Shown here piece by piece: positions 57,918 to 64,000 of a stretch of DNA of 64,000 bases. Under the pieces are notes generated by a model, which worked only from the letters and a program-made list of their open reading frames with translations, was not told the DNA's origin and did no database searches. This stretch comes from Asaia krungthepensis NRIC 0535 (GTDB lineage Bacteria > Pseudomonadota > Alphaproteobacteria > Acetobacterales > Acetobacteraceae). The translations under genes were made by a program, and so were the position numbers. Within the stretch, counting starts at the first letter, position 1, and every line of letters begins with the position of its first letter. The DNA lies in NCBI RefSeq assembly GCF_025995175.1, contig NZ_BAPV01000009.1:62001-126000 (forward strand), given 5' to 3'.

Positions 57918-58463
57918 TCAGTGACGTGCTTGCCGAGGCCGCCAGAGAATGTCGTCCTGCCCCGACCTGTTTTCGTGTCGGGCGAGAACGAAGAAGTAAT
58001 CGCTCAGCCTGTTCATGTAGCGAAGTACCCCCGCGAGCCGTTTCTGATCTAGAGCCACCAGGTCGCGCTCCGCCCTTCTGGCCACGACCCTCGCCATATG
58101 CGCCCAGCTTGCCCCTGCTGAGCCCCCCGGCAGGATGAAACTCTTCAACGGCGCCTGATCACGACGGAGTTCCTCGACAGCGCCCTCGAGAGCCGCGCAT
58201 GCTTCGAGCAGGAAAGTATCTCCGTCCTCACGTGCCGGAATGCAGAGTATCGCGCCTATATCGAAGAGCGTGTTCTGTATCAGTGCCAACTGGTCATGCT
58301 CAGAGCAGTGCAGGCGGACGATACCCAATATCGCATTGAGTTCATCCACCGTGCCCATGGCTTCGATCAGCGGATCATCCTTGCGAACGCGCTGCCCGTC
58401 TCCAAGCGAGGTCTCTCCGGTATCGCCGCCTCTGGTGACGATGCGATCAAGACGGACGCTCAT
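57918..58463 (-). CDS. Cob(I)alamin adenosyltransferase, PduO type
   Basis: The 181-residue enzyme makes adenosylcobalamin from cob(I)alamin and ATP. The ATP-binding N-terminus TRGGDTGETSLGDGQRVRK (about 10-28), the middle MGTVDELNAILGIVR and the C-terminal RYMNRLSDYFFVLAR are characteristic of the PduO/MMAB group. No cobalamin riboswitch is visible in the 40-base gap before it, so it may be read from the DUF4142 gene's promoter. Confidence 0.94.
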   Translation of the reverse strand: MSVRLDRIVTRGGDTGETSLGDGQRVRKDDPLIEAMGTVDELNAILGIVRLHCSEHDQLALIQNTLFDIGAILCIPAREDGDTFLLEACAALEGAVEELRRDQAPLKSFILPGGSAGASWAHMARVVARRAERDLVALDQKRLAGVLRYMNRLSDYFFVLARHENRSGQDDILWRPRQARH

Positions 58464-58503
58464 CTGTCCCGCCCTTGGAGATCAGTCTTCATGATACGGG
58501 CTT

Positions 58504-59064
58504 TCATTTCTGGCCGGTCTTGTGTCGGCGCGTGGCGATCTGTGGAAGCCAGCTATAGGCGGCAGAAATATAGCGCTGGTCGAGTTTCTGCAGATCGGTA
58601 GCCGATGTCTTGACGTCACTGTCTTTCGTCGTCGTGAAAACAGAGGCGATGGCTGCGCCCGAAGACTGGGACTCGTCGCGTAGCGCGGTCATGTAGGCGC
58701 GGTCGAATGATTTGCCATGCAGTTTGGAGAGACGATCCAGTTTCGCCTGATCATCGGCAAGCAGCGTCGTTGTCAGCGTCAGATCGTGTTTTCCTGCCAG
58801 CGTCGACAGGCTTTTGCGATGCGCCTCGTAATCTTTCACAACCTGCGTGCCATTATCCTTGATCTCAGGAGAACGGGCGTGATCGCTCGTCAGCTTGCCG
58901 AAAGCGATTTGGGCAAGATCATGCTCATTCGCCTGCTGAAGGAAAGCCGCATCGGCGGTGGTGAAAGGGGGGGCCTTGTCTGGCAAGGGGGGAAGACGCG
59001 GATAGGCCGGTGTACAGGCACAAAGGGGAAAAAGAGCTGCCATCGTCCACAAACCATGTCTCAT
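58504..59064 (-). CDS. DUF4142 lipoprotein
   Basis: The 186-residue precursor has a short signal with lipobox LCAC (Cys17). The mature part is helical and matches DUF4142: TTADAAFLQQANEHDLAQIAFGKLTSDHA, then VKDYEAHRKSLSTLA and a ferritin-like four-helix pattern with FDRAYMTAL. Function is unknown; relatives are found in envelope stress contexts. ATG 59064 gives a proper signal peptide and has GAGG upstream; a longer start adds 9 residues. Confidence 0.83.
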   Translation of the reverse strand: MRHGLWTMAALFPLCACTPAYPRLPPLPDKAPPFTTADAAFLQQANEHDLAQIAFGKLTSDHARSPEIKDNGTQVVKDYEAHRKSLSTLAGKHDLTLTTTLLADDQAKLDRLSKLHGKSFDRAYMTALRDESQSSGAAIASVFTTTKDSDVKTSATDLQKLDQRYISAAYSWLPQIATRRHKTGQK

Positions 59065-59160
59065 CGTTCCGACCTCATTCTTTCTTTGCATTGACGGGAT
59101 AGACTGTAAGGTGCCGGGCTTGTGTCCGGTTCCTCACTCGATCAGGAAAGTGTCTTGCCC

Positions 59161-59556
59161 ATGATGACCTGGCAACGCCTTATCACGGGTTTTTGCGGTC
59201 TCTCTGGCTGCTGCGGTGTCGCCCTCGCTGCGCTCGGTGCCCACCTCCCGGATAGCGCCTTCATCCAGGGCGGGAGAACCATGCTGTCCCACGGCATCGA
59301 GATGCTCATGTGGCACACATTTGCGCTTCTGGCCCTTTCCCTCGCCGGTCGCAACACGATGCGCTTCGTGGCCTGGCCCATGGCGCTCGGCACGCTGGTT
59401 TTTGTCATCCCCGTTGTTCTCAAGGCGCTCGCCGGGCCGGATTTCGGGTTCATGGCTCCCTATGGAGGAACGCTTGTCATGGCGTCCTGGCTTGGTCTGA
59501 CGGGTATCGCCCTGTTCACACCCCGAACCGGCAATTCATCCCCCCCGACGACGTGA
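59161..59556 (+). CDS. DUF423 membrane protein
   Basis: A 131-residue protein with four predicted helices, matching DUF423: GFCGLSGCCGVALAALGAH at the start, MWHTFALLALSL in the middle and PYGGTLVMASWLGLTGIAL at the end. Function of the family is not established. AGGAAAG lies about 8 bases before ATG 59161. Its last 21 bases overlap the convergent small membrane-protein gene. Confidence 0.85.
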   Translation: MMTWQRLITGFCGLSGCCGVALAALGAHLPDSAFIQGGRTMLSHGIEMLMWHTFALLALSLAGRNTMRFVAWPMALGTLVFVIPVVLKALAGPDFGFMAPYGGTLVMASWLGLTGIALFTPRTGNSSPPTT

Positions 59557-59865
59557 AGCACGAATCTTCCCGGAAACGACGACCGTCAAGGCCTGTATCC
59601 CGAGCGCCACCACAAAACAGCTGAGCATGATCCCGACCAGAATGAGTTGCTCGCGTCCGAGACTGCTATCGATCCCGAACAGGGCATAAAGCGATTGCCA
59701 TGCATCTGTCCCTGCGACCCATTGGACTCCATGCCCAAGGAACGGCACGAAACGGATCAGGCACGCCAGAACGATCGTGAGTCCGACAAGACCGATCGTA
59801 CGCAGCAGGGTGGAGGTGACGGAAATCTCGGCGATTTTGGGCTCCGTCTCGCCATGCTGTTTCAT
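59536..59865 (-). CDS. Hypothetical two-helix membrane protein
   Basis: A 109-residue protein with helices at about 22-42 (IGLVGLTIVLACLIRFVPFL) and 73-95 (LILVGIMLSCFVVALGIQALTVVV) and a basic end (KIRASRRRGG). I do not recognise it. It overlaps the end of the convergent DUF423 gene by 21 bases and is divergent from the thioredoxin-like gene. Both termini are probably in the cytoplasm. Confidence 0.65.
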   Translation of the reverse strand: MKQHGETEPKIAEISVTSTLLRTIGLVGLTIVLACLIRFVPFLGHGVQWVAGTDAWQSLYALFGIDSSLGREQLILVGIMLSCFVVALGIQALTVVVSGKIRASRRRGG

Positions 59866-60012
59866 CGCGATTTTCCTGTTCTCTTGTATTTGCAGATCCG
59901 ACAGAACATTTCATACTCTGTCATAAATTCAACTCCCGTGGATTTCGGGGCGCTTTTTCGCCGTCAGTATCGCGCCGGACCCGGACAATCTCGATCAGAA
60001 AGGCCCGCACAC

Positions 60013-60561
60013 GTGCTGACTCGCAAACTCGGCGTCCTGACATCTCTCGTTCTGGGCCTCTCCGCACTGACTCCTGTCGCCATCGGTCTCTCCAGCACCA
60101 GTGCCCTGGCCGAACAAGGGCCGCCTGCGCCGCCAGTTCTTGATAAGGGGGTCCAGATCACCCCCGCCAAGGATGTCTATCCCGATATCTCCCTCGCCAA
60201 GACACAGGTGGAAGAGGCTTTTGCCACAGCCGCGCGCACCAAGCGCAAGGTCCTGATCGATTTTGGCGGAAACTGGTGCCCCGACTGCCGGATGCTTGCT
60301 GGCGTTTTCGAACAGCCTGAGGTCGCTCAGTGGCTGGAATCCCAGTTCGTCGTTGTGCCGGTCAATGTCGGCCGTATCGACAAGAATCTGGATATCGCCA
60401 AGCAATATGGCGTCACTATCCACGAGGTCCCGACCGTGCTGATCGTCACGCCGGGTCGCACATTGCTCAATGCCGACGGCGCCAACACGCTGGGTAACGC
60501 GCGCGCCATGTCGCCCCAGGCCGTTCTCGACCTGCTGGACAAGTGGAACCGCCGCGGCTGA
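60013..60561 (+). CDS. Exported thioredoxin-fold protein
   Basis: The 182-residue precursor has a signal peptide with a likely cut after ALA (residues 31-33). The mature part is a single thioredoxin fold with the active site W88-C89-P90-D91-C92 and cis-Pro in HEVPTVLIV. It would act as a periplasmic thiol reductase or oxidase. The start is GTG 60013 with AGAAAGG upstream; the long in-frame extension before it is not supported. No DsbD-like partner is adjacent. Confidence 0.82.
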   Translation: MLTRKLGVLTSLVLGLSALTPVAIGLSSTSALAEQGPPAPPVLDKGVQITPAKDVYPDISLAKTQVEEAFATAARTKRKVLIDFGGNWCPDCRMLAGVFEQPEVAQWLESQFVVVPVNVGRIDKNLDIAKQYGVTIHEVPTVLIVTPGRTLLNADGANTLGNARAMSPQAVLDLLDKWNRRG

Positions 60562-60568
60562 CGCCCCC

Positions 60569-60594
60569 TGCTCCCCTCGGACCAGAGGGGAGCA
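60569..60594. terminator. Bidirectional terminator-like hairpin
   Basis: TGCTCCCCTC (60569-60578) pairs perfectly with GAGGGGAGCA (60585-60594) around a 6-base loop, between two convergent genes. CCTGTTTCC follows on the plus strand, a weak T-run. It probably ends the thioredoxin-like transcript and perhaps the peptidase transcript. Confidence 0.65.
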
Positions 60595-60610
60595 CCTGTT
60601 TCCTTACCTC

Positions 60611-62293
60611 TCACATCATGAGCATCTGTTCGGCTTCGTGCACGATCTCCGCCAGCGCATCTTCCTCAAAGGGGACGATCAACCCGGCCGAGCGCACCAG
60701 CGAACAGAACGCCTGACTCCCCCCCGCCTCGCACAGGCCACGATACAGATCCATGGCGCGTGCCGGATCTACCTGCGCAATCAGCCAGAGCTGAAGCGCA
60801 ACGCAGAGCGCCAGCGTGTAATCGATATAGTAGAAGGGCGAGCCGTAGATGTGGCGCTGCGCCTGCCAGCGTCCGCCCTTGGCGGGATAAGCCAGATCAC
60901 CCCAGTCGCGCCACGGCATGTAGAGCTTCTCAAGACGCTGCCACGTCGCATGACGTTCCTCGGCACTCATGCCTGGTTTGGCATAGATTTCGTGCTGGAA
61001 GTGATCCACACAGGCGCCGTAGGGCAGGAAGCACAGGCTCTCGATCAGATGCAGGCGGCGATATCGCTCCCCTGCCCCTTCCTCCACCAGCAGATCGATT
61101 TCCGGCCAGGTCAGGAACTCGAGCCCCATGGAATGGATCTCGGCCCCCTCCATGGTGGGCCAGAGCATGTCGATGACGGGTTGATTGCGGCTCTTCCAGT
61201 TCTGAAACGCATGGCCCATCTCATGGGTGAACACGCCGATATCGCCATGGGTCCCGTTGAAATTGGCGAAGATGAAGGGCGTCCCTTCGATGGAGAACGA
61301 GGTACAGAACCCACCGCCAGCCTTGCCGGCGCGATTTTTCAGATCGACATAATGCTGATCGACCATGGCCGAGAAAAAAGCCGCCATCTCCCCCGTTTCA
61401 TCGAGATTGGCAAACATCTCACGCGCACGGGCGATCATGAGGTCGTAATCGCCTGCTGTTCCCGGATTACCCTTGGGGTCTACAAGCGCTTCATCCCACG
61501 CCTTCAGGCTGTCCCAACCCATCTCGAGCTGGCGGCGCTGCAGGAGCGCCTGAACCAGCGGCGTGACATGAGTGACAATCCGCTCACGATAGCGCGCGAC
61601 ATCCTGCGCGGTGTAGTCGGTACGACGCATACGGCGATATCCGAGCTCGATATAGGTATCGAACCCGAGCGTCTTCGCCATCTCGGTACGCAGGCGCACG
61701 AGATCATCAAAAATCCGATCGAGCACCTCGCCATTTTCAGCATAAAACGCCCAGCGCGCCGCCTCGGCCTCATGGCGCGTGGCGCGATCCGCATCCTGCT
61801 GGAACGGCTCCAACCCGGAGAGATTATGACGCTCGCCCCGGAAGGGAATGTCTGCCGCGGCCAGAAGCGTCGTGTATTCGGCACTCAGCCGTGCCTCTTC
61901 CGCCAGCATGGGTTCGATACGCTCATCGAAGGTGGTGATATCCGCTTCCCAGAGGGCGAGCACATGGGCGTCGAGATGCTGGGCGGCCTGCTCGCGCAGC
62001 GCGAGAATGCGCTTCTTGATGTCGGTCTCGAGCCCCGTGGCGAAGGGCGTGAGCGTGTCAGCATAGTCGCGGGCAGCCACGAAGGCGGCATTACGCGTAT
62101 CCTGGGCGAAACGCAGCTCCACATGGGCCGACCAGGATTCGTAGGCGCGTCTTTGGGCATCAAACAGGTTCAGTGCGCGGGGCAGGTCACCCTCATCCAG
62201 TGCGGCGCCAATAGCTTCATAGGCCTGGCCGAGCGTCTCGCGTGAGGGTGTCGGGAAATCAAGTGACTCGAATACGGGGAAAGCTGTGATCAT
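60611..62293 (-). CDS. M3-family oligoendopeptidase
   Basis: The 560-residue zinc metallopeptidase has the motif H357-E-M-G-H361 in GVFTHEMGHAFQ, with the third ligand a glutamate in EGAEIHSMGLEFL about 28 residues later. Other family parts are GGGFCTSFSIEGTPFIFANF and FQHEIYAKPGMSAEERHATW. It degrades short peptides in the cytoplasm (PepF type). ATG 62293 is chosen as nearest the family start; an in-frame GTG at 62308 is possible. Confidence 0.93.
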   Translation of the reverse strand: MITAFPVFESLDFPTPSRETLGQAYEAIGAALDEGDLPRALNLFDAQRRAYESWSAHVELRFAQDTRNAAFVAARDYADTLTPFATGLETDIKKRILALREQAAQHLDAHVLALWEADITTFDERIEPMLAEEARLSAEYTTLLAAADIPFRGERHNLSGLEPFQQDADRATRHEAEAARWAFYAENGEVLDRIFDDLVRLRTEMAKTLGFDTYIELGYRRMRRTDYTAQDVARYRERIVTHVTPLVQALLQRRQLEMGWDSLKAWDEALVDPKGNPGTAGDYDLMIARAREMFANLDETGEMAAFFSAMVDQHYVDLKNRAGKAGGGFCTSFSIEGTPFIFANFNGTHGDIGVFTHEMGHAFQNWKSRNQPVIDMLWPTMEGAEIHSMGLEFLTWPEIDLLVEEGAGERYRRLHLIESLCFLPYGACVDHFQHEIYAKPGMSAEERHATWQRLEKLYMPWRDWGDLAYPAKGGRWQAQRHIYGSPFYYIDYTLALCVALQLWLIAQVDPARAMDLYRGLCEAGGSQAFCSLVRSAGLIVPFEEDALAEIVHEAEQMLMM

Positions 62294-62328
62294 GGCACAT
62301 GGTCGCACCCCGCCCCGTTTTCGTCCAG

Positions 62329-63534
62329 TCAGGCAAGGGTCAGGATGAACTGACCAAGGCGCGTGCAGGCCTGCTGAAGCAGAGCATCCGAAGCAGCCAC
62401 AGACAGGCGGATATACCCGGCCTGACCGAAGGCGCTCCCCGGCACCACACTCACATGGGCCTCCTCCAGCAGAGCTTCGGCAAAATCGATATCCGTCATG
62501 ATCGCCCTGCCCCCCGCGCTGGTTTTTCCGAGCAGGGCTCCGATACCGGGAAAGGCGTAAAACGCACCGTCGGGTAAGGCACAGGTCACGCCCGGCATGT
62601 CCCGCAATGCCGCCACCACCAGATCGCGTCGCTGCTGGTACACGTCGCGCATGGCATCACGTCTAGCCCCTGGCGTGGCAAGAGCAGCAACGGCCCCTGC
62701 CTGTGCCAGCGTGCAGATGCCTGAAGTGGCATTGCTCTGTATGCTTGTCATGGCCTTGATCAAGGGCTGAGGGCCACCGCAGAATCCGACACGCCAGCCC
62801 GTCATGGCATAAGCCTTGGCCATGCCATTGATCGTCAGGATCCGGTCTTTCAGATCCGGCGCGACAGAAGCGAGAGAGACATGACGGCGTCCGTCGAAAG
62901 TCAGATGCTCGTAGATCTCATCGGCCATGACCAGAACATGCGGCGCATCACGCAACACAGCAGCGATGGCCTCAAGATCGTCGCGTTCGAGAATGGCCCC
63001 GCTCGGATTATTCGGAAAATTGAGCACGAGCCAGCGCGTGCGTGACGTGATGGCTTCACGCAGCGCCTCGGCAGTGAGCCGGAAGCGGTCGCTCTCGAGG
63101 CAGGGCACCGGTACCGCAACGCCCCCCATCATCTGCGCGATGATGGGATAGCTCACCCAATAGGGCACAGGCACGATCACCTCGTCGCCCGGATCGATGG
63201 TCGCAGCGAAGGCGTTATATATGAGCTGCTTGCCGCCATTGCCGATCAGGATTTCTTCCGGCGCGTAGCTCAGCCCGTTCTCGTCCAGAAATTTTCTGGC
63301 GACTGCTGCCTTGAGCGCAGGCTGGCCGCCGACGGGCGGATATTTCGTATCGCCATGCAGCCCCGCCTGATAGGCCGCCTCAACCGCCTCGGGCGGGGAT
63401 GGAAAATCCGGCTCGCCCAGTGCCAGGGAAATCACGTCGACCCCGGCTGCACGCAAAGCGCGTGCCTTGGCCGACATGGCAATGGTCGCGGGCTGCGGCA
63501 GGCCATGCAGGCGTTGGGCAAGGCGGAAGCTCAT
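62329..63534 (-). CDS. Class I aminotransferase (aspartate aminotransferase type)
   Basis: The 401-residue PLP enzyme transfers amino groups between aspartate or similar amino acids and 2-oxoglutarate. Motifs: LGEPDFPSPPEAVEAAY near 39-55, NFPNNPSG, ADEIYEHLTF and the PLP lysine Lys240 in NGMAKAYAMTGWRVGF, where the usual Ser before Lys is Ala. It belongs to the Igamma group common in alphaproteobacteria. Its ATG lies 4 bases after the stop of a second aminotransferase, so they form an operon. Confidence 0.92.
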   Translation of the reverse strand: MSFRLAQRLHGLPQPATIAMSAKARALRAAGVDVISLALGEPDFPSPPEAVEAAYQAGLHGDTKYPPVGGQPALKAAVARKFLDENGLSYAPEEILIGNGGKQLIYNAFAATIDPGDEVIVPVPYWVSYPIIAQMMGGVAVPVPCLESDRFRLTAEALREAITSRTRWLVLNFPNNPSGAILERDDLEAIAAVLRDAPHVLVMADEIYEHLTFDGRRHVSLASVAPDLKDRILTINGMAKAYAMTGWRVGFCGGPQPLIKAMTSIQSNATSGICTLAQAGAVAALATPGARRDAMRDVYQQRRDLVVAALRDMPGVTCALPDGAFYAFPGIGALLGKTSAGGRAIMTDIDFAEALLEEAHVSVVPGSAFGQAGYIRLSVAASDALLQQACTRLGQFILTLA

Positions 63535-63538
63535 TTAA

Positions 63539-64000
<462 letters not shown>

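Noticed and set aside
60470-62245. 591-codon open frame on the plus strand opposite the M3 peptidase
   Set aside because: It is a mirror of a high-GC gene. The minus-strand frame has the HEMGH motif and family order; the plus-strand peptide has none.

Overview
The window reads as chromosome of an acetic acid bacterium (Acetobacteraceae, Alphaproteobacteria; an Asaia- or Kozakia-like genus is a guess). Reasons: a GC-rich gene-dense layout, a long dcw cluster joined by ATGA overlaps, the order ftsZ-lpxC-bamD-recN-ligA, a GapR (DUF2312) gene, the ispH-thrB-rnhA set, meso-DAP type MurE, and an alphaproteobacterial type A RNase P RNA. There is no insertion sequence, prophage or CRISPR array. It looks like core chromosome with small accessory islands.

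Layout. 1-0.8 kb: an ECF sigma factor and the start of its FecR-type regulator, both on the minus strand, with a strong dyad upstream. 0.9-4.5 kb: gapR, zwf with a small membrane protein, a clean terminator and an HSL-type esterase. 4.5-5.4 kb: rnpB, then an AT-rich control region with LexA-like boxes and a three-repeat MraZ operator. 5.4-25.1 kb: mraZ-rsmH-ftsL-ftsI-murE-murF-mraY-murD-ftsW-murG-murC-murB-ddl-ftsQ-ftsA-ftsZ. 25.3-31.1 kb: lpxC, bamD, recN, ligA. 31.2-39.4 kb: a CNNM/CBS protein, a FUSC/DUF1656/HlyD efflux set, nicotinamidase, a PepSY protein and a DMT exporter. 39.5-45.1 kb (minus): a propeller-sensor diguanylate cyclase, an HWE histidine kinase and a receiver. 45.8-48.4 kb: three tRNAs, gpt, a CsaA-like gene and an MFS exporter. 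48.5-56.6 kb: an orphan substrate-binding protein, ispH-thrB-rnhA, a lipoprotein, an alginate-export type outer-membrane protein and an OPT transporter. 56.8-64 kb: a coiled-coil AT-hook-like protein, cobalamin adenosyltransferase, small envelope proteins, a thioredoxin-like protein, an M3 peptidase and two tandem aminotransferases, the second cut by the window end.

How it works together. The 5.4-25 kb block makes the murein precursor (MurC-F, MurB, Ddl, MraY, MurG), moves or polymerises it (FtsW, FtsI) and assembles the divisome (FtsZ, FtsA, FtsQ, FtsL); LpxC and BamD add lipid A synthesis and outer-membrane assembly. MraZ probably represses the leading promoter. The most notable observations are the composite mraZ control region, the large low-complexity additions to FtsL, FtsQ and FtsI, the FtsA basic N-terminus, and a sensory cluster whose diguanylate cyclase lacks the usual inhibitory-site arginine. 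I did not find a clearly new defence or mobile system.
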